This document shows, one piece after another, positions 18,664-28,910 of a DNA stretch of 38,538 bases. Origin of the DNA: Schlesneria paludicola DSM 18645 (GTDB lineage Bacteria; Planctomycetota; Planctomycetia; Planctomycetales; Planctomycetaceae). The stretch is taken from the NCBI GenBank assembly GCA_945869955.1, contig CAMBQP010000028.1, positions 1 to 38,538 on the forward strand, read 5' to 3'. The notes beneath the pieces are model-generated. The model searched no databases and was not told the DNA's origin. It was given only the letters and a program-made list of their open reading frames with translations. Position 1 is the first letter of the stretch; each line of letters begins with the position of its first letter. The translations under genes and the position numbers were made by a program.

Positions 18664-18734
18664 GCCTTCGGACGCTGACATAGCGTTTGGTGACTGGTGA
18701 TCAGTTGGACAAGGGATTGGCGATCCCCGAAGGC
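18664..18734 (+). ncRNA. Multibranched RNA fold in the rpoB-rpoC spacer
   Basis: An outer 7-bp stem (GCCTTCG 18664-18670 with CGAAGGC 18728-18734) closes three small hairpins: ACGCT/AGCGT at 18672-18686, ACTG/CAGT at 18693-18705 and GGGAT/ATCCC at 18713-18727. Each has a five-base loop. The element fills most of the 136-bp spacer and ends 53 bp before the rpoC start. It may affect mRNA processing or rpoC translation; this is inferred only from pairing. Confidence 0.45.
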
Positions 18735-18787
18735 TCTTGAACTTATGCCACATTCGACTTTCCGCCTGCCATTTCAAGGAGCACGCC

Positions 18788-21700
18788 GTGAGCGTCGGTG
18801 AAACCACATACGATCGCGTCAATGAATACTCGGCCATCAAGATTGGTCTTGCCAGTCCGCAGGACATTCGAGGTTGGTCATTTGGCGAAGTAAAAAAACC
18901 GGAAACAATCAATTACCGAACGTACCGACCCGAGCGGGACGGTCTGTTCTGTGAACGGATTTTTGGACCTGAAAAGGACTGGGAATGTGCCTGCGGGAAA
19001 TACCGTGGCATGAAATACAAAGGGATGATTTGTGATCGCTGCGGCGTGAAGGTGACTCATAGTCGCGTTCGCCGCAAGCGAATGGGCCATATTGAGCTCG
19101 CCGCCCCGGTTGTTCACATCTGGTTCTTCAAGTCGATGCCCAGTCGCTTGGGTGCCTTGTTGAATGTCAAAACGACGGCCTTGGAAAAGGTCGTGTATTT
19201 CCAGGACTACATCGTACTGGACCCAGGCGACACGCCGTTGCGGAAGGGTCAATTGCTGACCGAGGAAGAAGCGCGACAGGCTCGTGCCAAGTATGGTGAG
19301 TCGACTTTTGAGATTGAAATGGGTGCGGACGCAGTCAAAAAGCTGCTGATGAGCCTGAATCTTGTTGAGTTATCTGCACAGTTGCGCATTGAGTTGAAAA
19401 AGACGACGAGTCAGCAGAAGAAAAAAGAGCTGATCAAGCGTTTGAAAATCTCGGAAGCACTTCGTGACAGCGACAACAAACCCGAGTGGATGGTTTTGGA
19501 CTGCGTACCAGTCATTCCACCTGATCTTCGTCCTCTGGTGTTGTTGGATTCGGGAAATTTTGCCACCAGCGATTTGAATGACCTTTATCGCCGGATTATC
19601 AATCGAAACAACCGACTGAAGAAGCTGGTTGACCTGAATGCACCTGAGGTGATTGTCCGCAACGAAAAACGGATGTTGCAGCAATCAGTGGATGCGTTGT
19701 TTGACAACAATCGCTGCAAGCGACCGGTTTTGGGTTCCTCAAACCGGCCGCTCAAATCGCTGACCGACATGATCAAGGGTAAGCAGGGGCGTTTCCGCGA
19801 AAACCTGCTCGGTAAGCGCGTCGATTATTCGGCAAGAAGTGTGATCGTCGTCGGTCCCAACCTGGAACTTCACCAGTGCGGTCTGCCGAAGAAGATTGCG
19901 CTTGAGTTGTATCAACCGTTTATTATTCGGCGTTTGAAAGAGTTGGGCCACGCAGACACGATCAAGAGTGCCAAGCGGATGCTTGAGCGACGCGATGAAG
20001 AGGTTTGGGATATTCTCGAAGAGGTGATCACCAATCATCCAGTACTGCTGAACCGAGCCCCGACTTTGCACCGTATGGGTATTCAGGCGTTTGAGCCAAT
20101 TCTGGTCGAAGGTAATGCGATCCGGATTCATCCGCTCGTGTGTAAGGGCTTTAACGCGGACTTCGACGGTGATCAGATGGCAGTTCATCTGCCGTTGTCG
20201 ATCGAGGCCCAGGTTGAAGCGACGACACTGATGATGTCAACAAACAACATCTTCAGTCCTTCCAACGGTGCGCCGATCATCAGTCCATCACAAGATATCG
20301 TGATGGGTTGCTATTACGTCACGCTGAAGAAGGAAGATCGTCCCGGTCACGGAATGATTTTTGCCTCGACGCAAGAAGTTCACACTGCGTTTCTGCTCGG
20401 CAAAGCGACTCTGCACACCATGATCAAGGTTCGGATGCCGAAGGACAAGCGGGTCAAGGGTGAAGGATCCGACGAGTACAAGCTTGGTGGCGTAGTGGAA
20501 ACCAGTGTGGGGCGTGTCATGTTTAATGACATTCTGCCTGCAAAGATGGCGTACTACAACATCACGATGAAGAACAAGGATCTGGCCAACGTCATTTCCG
20601 ACTGTTACCTGGAACTCGGCCGTCGCCAGACGATCAAGTTGCTGGATCGGATGAAAGAAGTCGGCTTCCGTGAATCAACACGCAGCGGTCTTTCATTCGC
20701 CGCGAGCGACTTGAAGACTCCTGATAACAAGGAAAAGGTGATCACCGCTGCCGAGTCGACGGTGCTGAAGAAGCAAAAGCTGTATGAAAAGGGCGTGATC
20801 ACTGCGAAAGAACGTTACGAACAGGTTCTCGACACCTGGACGCATGCAAGCGATTTGATCAAAATCGCGATGATGGATGCGTTTAAGAACGATGTTCGCG
20901 ATAATGGTCACTACGTAAACCCTGTTTATCTGATGGCAGACTCGGGTGCACGAGGGGGTCAGGAACAGATTCGTCAGCTCGCCGGGATGCGAGGTTTGAT
21001 GGCAAAGCCGAGTGGCGAAATCATCGAAACCCCGATCAAGGCGAACTTCCGCGAGGGATTGTCGGTACTGGAATACTTCAGTTCGACGCACGGTGCCCGT
21101 AAAGGTCTGGCTGATACGGCTTTGAAAACGGCAGACAGCGGTTATTTGACCCGTAAGCTGGCAGATATTTGCCAGAATATGGTTGTTACGACTCATGACT
21201 GCCAAACCACCAAGGGGATTACCCGCGGGGTTGTTTACCGCAACGAGAAGGTGGAAGTCAGTCTTGCGGACGCCATTCGCGGGCGAGTGAGTCGGCAGAA
21301 TATCGTGAACCCGATTACCGATGAGGTCATTGTTCGTGAAGACGAGATGATCACCGTCGAAATTTCGCGGAAGATCGAAGAGATGGGTTTGGAAAAAATC
21401 CAGGTCCGCAGCCCGATGACGTGTGACTCTGACTTGGGGATGTGCCGACTGTGCTATGGTATGGACTTGTCAACCGGTTCGCTGGTAGAAGAGGGCTTGG
21501 CGGTTGGGATCATCGCCGCACAGAGTATCGGTGAACCTGGTACTCAATTGACGATGCGAACGTTCCACATTGGTGGGGTGGCCATCAAGGACATCCAGGA
21601 AAGTGAAATCAAGTCTCGTCGAAATGGTCAAGTTCGTCTCGCACGGATTCGCAGCGTTGTGAATTCAGATGGCAAGAGCGTCGTACTTGGGCGAAACGGC

Positions 21701-23065
21701 GAGCTGGTCGTGGTCGATGCGAAGGACCGTGAACTGGAACGTTATACGGTTCCGACAGGTGCGGTGTTGCAGGTTGCCGAGAATGAAACCGTAATCATCG
21801 GTCAAGTCCTCTGTACCTGGGATCAGCACTCAATCCCGATCCTTTGCGAAGTAGGGGGTAAAGTTCGCTTTGAGGACTTGGTTGAAGGCCAGTCGATTCG
21901 GTCTGAAAAAGATCCGAGCGGCAACATTCGTAAGACGGTCATCGAGCATAAGGGTGAACTGCATCCGCAGATTGTGCTGGAAGACTCGACCGGTACGATT
22001 CTCGACTTCTATTACCTGCCTGAACGTGCCAGTATTGAAGTGGTTGAGGGACAGCAGATTTCTGCAGGGACCGTACTTGCCAAGAATCCGCGTGAAACCT
22101 CTGGTACTCAAGACATCACTGGTGGTCTGCCACGGGTGACCGAGCTCTTTGAAGCAAGAAAGCCGAAAGAACCTGCGATCATTGCTGAGATCGACGGTGA
22201 AATCGAACTTGTCGCTGAAAAGAAGCGTGGCAAGCGAATTATTATTGTTCGTGGAATCGACGGAACTGAAAAAGAGCACGTGATTCCTCACGGTAAACAG
22301 TTGCTCGTTCACGCAAAAGATCAGGTTCGTGCGGGTGATGCCCTGGTTCGAGGGCCGCTTGTGCCGCATGATATTTTGCGAGTCAGCGGCGAAGAGGCTG
22401 TGCAACAGTATCTATTGCACGAGATTCAGAACGTGTATCGATCACAGCGTGTGGTGATTGATGATAAGCACATTGAAATTGTGTTGTCTCAGATGCTCCG
22501 CAAACTGAAAGTCGAAGAAGTCGGCGACACAATTATGCTTCCTGGCGTACTTGTCGACCGCTTTGAATTCCGCAAGATTAATCAGAAGCTGCAGTCCAGT
22601 GCCCGGATTACCGACCCCGGTGATTCCGAGTTCCAGGAAGGTGATGTTGTTCCGCTGGAGACTATCGAGCAAGTCAATCGGGAAATTGAAGGTTCGGGCG
22701 GGGCATTGGTCAAATCGGCAAAGCCTCATCCTGCCAATGCCAGTACGCAATTGCTGGGTATTACCAAAGCCGCAGTCCAGAGCGATAGCTTTATCTCTGC
22801 GGCCAGTTTCCAAGAGACGACGAAGGTGCTGACCGAAGCTGCGATTGCAGGAAAAATTGATAATCTGGTGGGGCTCAAGGAAAACGTGATCTTGGGTCAC
22901 TTGATTCCTGCCGGAACGGGATTCCAGTTGCATCAGCAGTCCGAGGTGAAGATTAAGCCGGAAGCATTGGCAGAAATCTACGCTGAACGAGATCGAATCA
23001 TGGCTCAGCGGGCCAACCTGTTGAATGAACCTGATTTGTCGAATAGCTCGACCGATGGGAAATAG
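18788..23065 (+). CDS. rpoC: DNA-directed RNA polymerase subunit beta'
   Basis: The start is GTG 18788 because AAGGAG (18776-18781) lies six bases before it; the open frame reaches 17 codons further up but those lie in the structured spacer. The protein has 1425 residues. The clamp zinc site is [20 protein letters not shown], from about residue 67. The catalytic NADFDGDQM is at 456-464, with the three Asp at 458, 460 and 462. The trigger-loop/bridge region contains [20 protein letters not shown]. The second zinc site is THDCQTT plus [11 protein letters not shown] at 879-889. The C-terminal part keeps [16 protein letters not shown] and [20 protein letters not shown]. It is the last gene of the cluster and is followed by a strong terminator. 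Confidence 0.98.
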   Translation: MSVGETTYDRVNEYSAIKIGLASPQDIRGWSFGEVKKPETINYRTYRPERDGLFCERIFGPEKDWECACGKYRGMKYKGMICDRCGVKVTHSRVRRKRMGHIELAAPVVHIWFFKSMPSRLGALLNVKTTALEKVVYFQDYIVLDPGDTPLRKGQLLTEEEARQARAKYGESTFEIEMGADAVKKLLMSLNLVELSAQLRIELKKTTSQQKKKELIKRLKISEALRDSDNKPEWMVLDCVPVIPPDLRPLVLLDSGNFATSDLNDLYRRIINRNNRLKKLVDLNAPEVIVRNEKRMLQQSVDALFDNNRCKRPVLGSSNRPLKSLTDMIKGKQGRFRENLLGKRVDYSARSVIVVGPNLELHQCGLPKKIALELYQPFIIRRLKELGHADTIKSAKRMLERRDEEVWDILEEVITNHPVLLNRAPTLHRMGIQAFEPILVEGNAIRIHPLVCKGFNADFDGDQMAVHLPLSIEAQVEATTLMMSTNNIFSPSNGAPIISPSQDIVMGCYYVTLKKEDRPGHGMIFASTQEVHTAFLLGKATLHTMIKVRMPKDKRVKGEGSDEYKLGGVVETSVGRVMFNDILPAKMAYYNITMKNKDLANVISDCYLELGRRQTIKLLDRMKEVGFRESTRSGLSFAASDLKTPDNKEKVITAAESTVLKKQKLYEKGVITAKERYEQVLDTWTHASDLIKIAMMDAFKNDVRDNGHYVNPVYLMADSGARGGQEQIRQLAGMRGLMAKPSGEIIETPIKANFREGLSVLEYFSSTHGARKGLADTALKTADSGYLTRKLADICQNMVVTTHDCQTTKGITRGVVYRNEKVEVSLADAIRGRVSRQNIVNPITDEVIVREDEMITVEISRKIEEMGLEKIQVRSPMTCDSDLGMCRLCYGMDLSTGSLVEEGLAVGIIAAQSIGEPGTQLTMRTFHIGGVAIKDIQESEIKSRRNGQVRLARIRSVVNSDGKSVVLGRNGELVVVDAKDRELERYTVPTGAVLQVAENETVIIGQVLCTWDQHSIPILCEVGGKVRFEDLVEGQSIRSEKDPSGNIRKTVIEHKGELHPQIVLEDSTGTILDFYYLPERASIEVVEGQQISAGTVLAKNPRETSGTQDITGGLPRVTELFEARKPKEPAIIAEIDGEIELVAEKKRGKRIIIVRGIDGTEKEHVIPHGKQLLVHAKDQVRAGDALVRGPLVPHDILRVSGEEAVQQYLLHEIQNVYRSQRVVIDDKHIEIVLSQMLRKLKVEEVGDTIMLPGVLVDRFEFRKINQKLQSSARITDPGDSEFQEGDVVPLETIEQVNREIEGSGGALVKSAKPHPANASTQLLGITKAAVQSDSFISAASFQETTKVLTEAAIAGKIDNLVGLKENVILGHLIPAGTGFQLHQQSEVKIKPEALAEIYAERDRIMAQRANLLNEPDLSNSSTDGK

Positions 23066-23114
23066 TCACCCGAAGAAATCTCAACAAGAGAATTTCTCGG
23101 TGGATTGAAATGAG

Positions 23115-23154
23115 AAAAACGGCTTGAACCAATTAGGTTCAAGCCGTTTTTTGT
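23115..23154 (+). terminator. Intrinsic terminator after rpoC
   Basis: AAAAACGGCTTGAACC (23115-23130) and GGTTCAAGCCGTTTTT (23136-23151) form a perfect stem with loop AATTA, followed by T-rich sequence. The A-run on the left arm gives a T-run on the other strand, so it may also stop bioB transcripts arriving from the right. Confidence 0.93.
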
Positions 23155-23312
23155 TTCCGATCCGGCTGACTTGCGGTCCTGTGCTGACATCGGAGTCAAC
23201 GATCCGAGAGGCAAGTGACTGCTTGACGTGCCGATTCATCAAATCGGCACTGGATTTCTGTCATGAATCGATTTGTGTCATCAATGACCGAAAAATTCTG
23301 CAATAATCTCGT

Positions 23313-24413
23313 TTAGCCGTGACACGAGATGGAATTTCCCTCGCAGCACTCGGTAGGTGCGGGAGTCGATGTAGTTGCGGGAGTCGATTCGGTTGCTTTC
23401 CACGCCTGATACGCTTCGTGGTCACCAATCACAATTTCAAAGCCGAGATCGGCTACCATTTTAAAATCGTCTGCGGCAGGTTGCCCTTTTGTCGTAAGGT
23501 AGTCGCTGACAAACATGGAATTGGCTGCGTAGAGACTCATAGCCTGCATTGATCTCAGGTTGACTTCGCGCCCCCCCGAGACACGCAGTTCAACCGCTGG
23601 GTTTGCCAGACGGAACATGCAGAGGGTTTTCAGGCAGTAACGTGGATTCAGGTCCCACTTCCGTTCCAGTGGCGTTCCATCAATCGAGTGCAGAAAGTTG
23701 ACGGGGGTGGAATGGACGCCGAGCGTTCGCAACTCAAAAGCGACATCGACAAGATCACGGTCTGTCTCGCCCATCCCGACAATCAAGCCACTGCAAAGTT
23801 CCATGCCGGCGTTGCGAACGGCACGGAGAGTTTGCAGCCGATCGTCATAACTGTGGGTTGAGCAGATGGTGTCGTAAAAACCACGGCTGGTATTGAGATT
23901 ATGGTTGATTCGATCGACCCCGGCGGCTTTCAAGGTCTCAGCCTGTTCGGGTTTGAGTAAACCGAGGCAACAACAAATGTGCAGGCCGTATTTGTCTTTG
24001 ATCTTGGTGACGGTGCTGGCGATATGGTCAATTTCACGATTGCTGGGACCTCGACCTGAGGCAACGATGCAATAGGTGCGGGCCTGTGAGGCAACCGCCC
24101 GTTCGGCCCCTTCCATCAGTTTTGCTTCGTTCAGCAGGGCATAACGAGGGATTTCTGCTTCCGAGATGATTGACTGTGAGCAATAGCCGCAGTCTTCCGG
24201 GCAAAGGCCGCTTTTGGCATTTTTCAAAAAATAAAGATGAACGCGGTTTCCAAAATGGGTTCTGCGGACGCGATAGGTCGCCGCCAGCAAATCGAGTAAT
24301 TCATCATCCTTTGATTGGAGGATGCTCAGCCCCTCTTCGGCCGTTAATTCATGCCCATCGAGAATTCGATTGGCGAGTTCATTCCAACGATCAGCAGCCA
24401 GCAAGCAATCCAT
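23313..24413 (-). CDS. bioB: Biotin synthase
   Basis: BioB inserts sulfur into dethiobiotin to make biotin. The start is ATG 24413, with GAAGGA nine bases upstream; a TTG one codon before is an alternative. Of 366 residues, the radical-SAM cluster is C71-C75-C78 in LCPEDCGYCSQ. Cysteines in TYCIVASG, ICCCLG and ELCSGLIVGMGE and the Arg in ELRVSGGREV match the usual auxiliary [2Fe-2S] ligands. MSLYAANSMFVSDYLTT is the typical C-terminal motif. A tail follows of Pro/Thr-rich linker and ECCEGNSISCHG with three Cys, which E. coli BioB lacks. No other biotin genes are in the window; the gene stands alone between rpoC and secA. Confidence 0.95.
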   Translation of the reverse strand: MDCLLAADRWNELANRILDGHELTAEEGLSILQSKDDELLDLLAATYRVRRTHFGNRVHLYFLKNAKSGLCPEDCGYCSQSIISEAEIPRYALLNEAKLMEGAERAVASQARTYCIVASGRGPSNREIDHIASTVTKIKDKYGLHICCCLGLLKPEQAETLKAAGVDRINHNLNTSRGFYDTICSTHSYDDRLQTLRAVRNAGMELCSGLIVGMGETDRDLVDVAFELRTLGVHSTPVNFLHSIDGTPLERKWDLNPRYCLKTLCMFRLANPAVELRVSGGREVNLRSMQAMSLYAANSMFVSDYLTTKGQPAADDFKMVADLGFEIVIGDHEAYQAWKATESTPATTSTPAPTECCEGNSISCHG

Positions 24414-25058
24414 CAACTGCAGTCCTTCGTTTCAAAACTTCGATTCAAACTGGCTACCCTGTGTCTGGTAGGCCGATTTTGAGATTCTAATCTGCACACC
24501 GCCTCTTCCGACAGGGTTGTCACCTTTCTCCGTCGAATTTCTGTTCGGCATTCTCGCTCAAAACGGCCTGTGACAATCGTCTAAAATCCTGTTTTTAATG
24601 AGCAGCGTCTGTGACACGTTAGAGAATGGACTAGGAAAAAGGGGCCTCGACCTGGATTCGATTTCCAATCCCTTTTTCATGGTCGGCCAGAAGACTTTCT
24701 GTGATGTTAATTTTGCAATCTTGGACAGGATGGCATCTGGGTTGCAGATGCGTGGAAGGCCGGAGCAACAGTTTATGGCATGAGACGGGATTGACCCGGT
24801 TGTAACAGCCAAATAAACTGCCATCAGCAAGGAAGTTACGTCGCTTGAATCGAAAACCTCGAATCGGTCTTTGAACTCGCTGCCTCCATTTTGATTTGCT
24901 GTTCATCGGGTGTGAGCTGTCAGTATGGCAGAATCACAGGATTTCGGCAGTATTTCGAACGGAAACAGGCAGAACTCGTGGATTCAAGAATGAACCTTGA
25001 CCAAGATTGACTGAAATTTTGGCGGCGACTGCGCAGCACGTTACTCAACGGATGAATC
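24414..25058. other. Divergent intergenic region bioB-secA
   Basis: These 645 bp lie between two divergently read genes and should hold both promoters. No gene could be recognised; the short frames have no motif. One inverted repeat is visible, GAAAAAGGG (24635-24643) and CCCTTTTTC (24670-24678), with a 26-base spacer. Confidence 0.55.
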
Positions 25059-28000
25059 ATGGAAATCCTGGACAAAGTCGGCGATGCATTTAACCTCGTA
25101 CTGGGTGGGACCGAGCGGTTCATCACACACTGGTTCGGTGCTTCCAACGAACGACGTGTTCGCCAGATTGGGTACTCACGCGACAAGCGCGGGACAACGA
25201 CGATTCTGCCCGGTTCTTTCCTGGATCGCATCAATCGGCTGGAGTCCGATCTGGAAGCGTTGAGTGACGGGGAATTGCGCGAGACGACGGTGAAGATGCG
25301 GCGACGACTGGCTGCAGGCGAAACCCTGGATATGCTGCTACCGGAAGCTTTTGCTGCAGTACGCGAGGCCGGAAAACGCTATTTGAAGATGCGTCACTAT
25401 GACGTTCAGATGGTCGGCGGCTATTTCCTGCACAAAGGGATGATTGCCGAAATGGCAACCGGTGAAGGAAAGACGCTGGTCGCTTCGTTGCCAGCCTTTC
25501 TGAACGCGATTGCCGGATCGGTGCATGTCATCACGGTTAACGACTATCTGGCCCAACGCGACATGGAATGGATGGGTCCGCTGCACATGGGACTGGGTCT
25601 GACCATCGGGGCCATTCAATCGAATATGGACACCCACGAACGAAAAGCCGCTTACGCCTGTGACATTACCTATGGGACCAATAACGAATTCGGGTTTGAT
25701 TACTTGCGCGACAACATGAAAATGTTTGCCGAAGATCAAGTTCAAGGGAAGTTGACGTACGCAATTATCGATGAAATCGACAACATTCTGATCGATGAAG
25801 CACGCACCCCGCTGATCATTTCCGGACGAGCTCACGACGATATCACCAAGTACCCCAAAGCCGAAAAGATTGCCCGACAGTTACAGCGAGACGTTCACTT
25901 TGAGGTCAAAGAGAAGGAACACACCTGCCATTTGACCGAAGCGGGTATCCGATTAGCCGAAGAATTGGCAGGAGTCGAGAGCTTTTACACCGCCGGGAAT
26001 ATGGAGTGGCCGCATCTGATCGACAATTCGCTGCGCGCACACCATCTTTACAAACGAGATGTGAACTATATCGTGCGGGGTGATGAAATCACGATCGTTG
26101 ATGAGCACACCGGTCGTATGATGGAAGGTCGTCAATGGAGCGACGGTTTGCATCAGGCGGTGGAAGCGAAAGAAGGGGTGCGGATTAAGGAAGAAACGCA
26201 GACTCTTGCGACCATCACCCTGCAGAATTTCTTCAAGTTGTATAAAAAACTCTCGGGGATGACCGGTACGGCGATGACGGAAGCGGCCGAGTTCATCAAA
26301 ATCTACAATCTCGATGTGATTACCGTTCCGACGAATCGCCCGCTGGCGCGCATCACTTATCCCGATGCCGTCTACCGGACTGAGCCCGAAAAATGGAATG
26401 CGGTTGTTGAAGAAATCAAAGAAGTGCACACGACCGGCCGCCCCATTCTGCTGGGAACGGTTTCGATCGAGAATTCAGAAAAGCTCAGCCATAAACTGAC
26501 GAAGAACGGTGTGAGGCACAAGCTGCTGAATGCCAAGCCGGAATATGCCGAACGTGAAGCCGAGACGATCGCACAGGCGGGACGTAAAGGGTCCGTCACG
26601 ATCGCCACCAATATGGCAGGGCGAGGAACCGATATTATCCTGGGCGGTAACCCCGAATATCTGGCTTGGGACGAACTCAAGCAGATGAAAAATGAGGATG
26701 GCCGTCCGCTCTATCCGACGCGACTCGATGTCCCCAAAGCGGTCTGGAATGATCTCACCAAGAAGATTGCCAAACGTGAGGGGATGGAAGACGAAGGACA
26801 AGTGGTTGCGGACCTAGGTGGACTGCACGTAATTGGGACCGAACGCCACGATTCGCGCCGGATCGATCTGCAGTTGCGGGGCCGGGCCGGTCGCCAGGGT
26901 GACAATGGATCAAGTCGGTTCTTCATTTCGCTGGAAGACGACCTGATGCGAAAGTTTGGTGGTGACATGGTCAAAAACATGCTCGCCCGACTCGGCATGC
27001 AGGAGGGCGAGCGCATCGAGCACGCGATGGTGACGCGCCAGATTGAAAGCTCACAAAAGAAGGTTGAAGAACGCTTCTTCGAGCAGCGGAAACATTTGCT
27101 CGAATACGACGAGGTCATGGACGAACAACGTAAACGCGTTTATTCATACCGACAAGGAATTCTCGAAGGGGCGGATTGTCGAGCACTGATTCTGGCGATG
27201 ATCGACAAACAACTGGCAGGCAAAACCGAATATTTTCTCAAGCCGGGCTATCGCTGGGAAAGTGTGCTCGCCTGGGCCAAACAAAATTGTGGCCTGGAAT
27301 TAAAGCTGCGAGAAGTTCGCGATATGGTACCGGATCAATTAGTCGCCTTCCTCAAGGATCGCGCTGATCGGCATGCCTACGAAAGTATTCGTGAACAAGT
27401 GGAAGACAGCCTTCCCCGTGATGCCGATGCCCGTGAACAAAACTGGCAGGCCTTGTCTCGCTGGGTCAATACGAACTATGGACTGAATACCAATGAACGC
27501 GAGTTACGCAAAATTGCGTTCCTCACCGAAGGGGATCCTGAATCGCTGGATACCGGCAAGTTGCATGAGCATCTCTATCAGCGATCGATTGAAGCGATCA
27601 ATCGTTTTGACTTTGAGCCGGTGACGCATTTGCTTGATGAAAAATGGGGTCGTCAATCCTTGTGCCAATGGTTGCAACAGCAGTATGGGATTGAATGCTC
27701 ACCCGTCGAATTCGAGGGCCATTCGCCGGAAGATTGCACGACCATCATTGCCCAGAAGATCAGCGAACTCTATCAGCGAAAAGAAGTCGAGTTTCCCGTC
27801 TCGGTCGGTCTATCACACTTTATGACCGAGCATAATGGGCTGACCCGCTACAACAAGCCGGGACTGGTCGACTGGGCCAATGGCCGTTTTGGAACATCAC
27901 TCTCGATTGAAGAGGTCGAATCCAAGTCGAAGGCCGATATCACCCAGATGTTAATGGGCGTTAGCAAAACATTTGTGAGTCATGGGCAGCAACTCAGTGC

Positions 28001-28691
28001 AAAACTGGATGAGCTACTGAATACCGCATATGGCCCCAAGTCAGCCCAGGAATCGCAGCAATATCCGCTCTTGACCACGCAAGTTCCCAAGAACCCCGCA
28101 GTGCTTAACGAGATTGCGACCTGGGCCAACCACACGTTGAATTTGCAACTGGTTCCGGACGAGCTTGCCAAGGGGAATCGTACGACGCTGGAACGGACCA
28201 TTCGGAATCAGATCGAACAAACCTATCGGTACGAAATCCACCACGCCGAACGCTCGGTTGCACTGGAAACACTCGATACCTCATGGAAAGATCATCTCTA
28301 CTTCATGGATCAGCTGAAGTCGGGGATCGGACTTGTCGGCTATGCCCAGAAGGACCCCAAGGTCGAATACCGTCGGGAAGGGATGCGCGCCTTTGAACAG
28401 ATGTGGGATCGCATTGCCTCCCAAGTCACGGGAACCATCTTTCGCATCGCTGTGGAAATTCCCGAGCCAACTGCGGACCGATGGCAGATTACCTCACAGG
28501 TTCACGAATCGCCGATCGAAGACATCGACGATGATCACCCTGCCCTGGAACAGCAAGAGGGGGGAAATCGATCATCCCCCGGTACACCGGCGGTCGAACC
28601 GATTCGAAACTTTGGTAGTCGTGTCGGCCGGAATGATCCTTGTCCCTGCGGCAGCGGCAAGAAATATAAGAAGTGCCATGGCGCGACATGA
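25059..28691 (+). CDS. secA: Preprotein translocase ATPase SecA, enlarged form
   Basis: SecA drives secretory proteins through SecYEG with ATP. The protein has 1210 residues against about 900 in E. coli. NBD1 holds [11 protein letters not shown] (Walker A), [23 protein letters not shown] and the [19 protein letters not shown] box. The preprotein cross-linking domain and NBD2 follow ([40 protein letters not shown]). The helical scaffold and wing are expanded: between about 728 and 1060 a motif W(A/V/L)xxxxG(L)xL recurs with Trp at 739, 802, 871, 939 and 1022. Canonical sequence resumes at [19 protein letters not shown] and [15 protein letters not shown]. The C-terminal zinc motif is [17 protein letters not shown]. 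The start is ATG 25059. Confidence 0.97.
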   Translation: MEILDKVGDAFNLVLGGTERFITHWFGASNERRVRQIGYSRDKRGTTTILPGSFLDRINRLESDLEALSDGELRETTVKMRRRLAAGETLDMLLPEAFAAVREAGKRYLKMRHYDVQMVGGYFLHKGMIAEMATGEGKTLVASLPAFLNAIAGSVHVITVNDYLAQRDMEWMGPLHMGLGLTIGAIQSNMDTHERKAAYACDITYGTNNEFGFDYLRDNMKMFAEDQVQGKLTYAIIDEIDNILIDEARTPLIISGRAHDDITKYPKAEKIARQLQRDVHFEVKEKEHTCHLTEAGIRLAEELAGVESFYTAGNMEWPHLIDNSLRAHHLYKRDVNYIVRGDEITIVDEHTGRMMEGRQWSDGLHQAVEAKEGVRIKEETQTLATITLQNFFKLYKKLSGMTGTAMTEAAEFIKIYNLDVITVPTNRPLARITYPDAVYRTEPEKWNAVVEEIKEVHTTGRPILLGTVSIENSEKLSHKLTKNGVRHKLLNAKPEYAEREAETIAQAGRKGSVTIATNMAGRGTDIILGGNPEYLAWDELKQMKNEDGRPLYPTRLDVPKAVWNDLTKKIAKREGMEDEGQVVADLGGLHVIGTERHDSRRIDLQLRGRAGRQGDNGSSRFFISLEDDLMRKFGGDMVKNMLARLGMQEGERIEHAMVTRQIESSQKKVEERFFEQRKHLLEYDEVMDEQRKRVYSYRQGILEGADCRALILAMIDKQLAGKTEYFLKPGYRWESVLAWAKQNCGLELKLREVRDMVPDQLVAFLKDRADRHAYESIREQVEDSLPRDADAREQNWQALSRWVNTNYGLNTNERELRKIAFLTEGDPESLDTGKLHEHLYQRSIEAINRFDFEPVTHLLDEKWGRQSLCQWLQQQYGIECSPVEFEGHSPEDCTTIIAQKISELYQRKEVEFPVSVGLSHFMTEHNGLTRYNKPGLVDWANGRFGTSLSIEEVESKSKADITQMLMGVSKTFVSHGQQLSAKLDELLNTAYGPKSAQESQQYPLLTTQVPKNPAVLNEIATWANHTLNLQLVPDELAKGNRTTLERTIRNQIEQTYRYEIHHAERSVALETLDTSWKDHLYFMDQLKSGIGLVGYAQKDPKVEYRREGMRAFEQMWDRIASQVTGTIFRIAVEIPEPTADRWQITSQVHESPIEDIDDDHPALEQQEGGNRSSPGTPAVEPIRNFGSRVGRNDPCPCGSGKKYKKCHGAT

Positions 28692-28712
28692 ATCGGCCGC
28701 TAAAGTCTACGA

Positions 28713-28901
28713 GTGCTCGCGGGTTTAAAGAAGTCCACGGGAAGAGGGTCTATACGAAAAGGGTTGGTACTAGGAGTGTCACCGGACGATGACGAGTCTT
28801 TCAACCTGATTCGTCGTGATTGCAACAGGGCTTGCAAACGAGAGAAGCCTGCTGCGGCTGATCTTGAGTCGATTTTTGAGCAGACCCTGTTTGCATCGTA
28901 A
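28713..28901 (+). CDS. Small hypothetical frame between secA and waaA
   Basis: A 62-codon frame from GTG 28713 ends nine bases before the waaA start. It is charged (SPDDDESFNLIRRD, KREKPAAADLESIFEQTL) with no family recognised. No good ribosome binding site precedes the GTG; a later in-frame GTG near 28776 with GGAG close by would leave about 40 residues. Its place in a tight gap between two co-directional genes is the main argument for it; it may be chance. Confidence 0.25.
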   Translation: MLAGLKKSTGRGSIRKGLVLGVSPDDDESFNLIRRDCNRACKREKPAAADLESIFEQTLFAS

Positions 28902-28910
28902 GGGGAGAGG

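Noticed and set aside
18745..18801. 18-codon leader peptide frame overlapping the rpoC start
   Set aside because: It has ATG and a stop just inside rpoC, but no ribosome binding site and no run of regulatory codons; noted only as a possibility.
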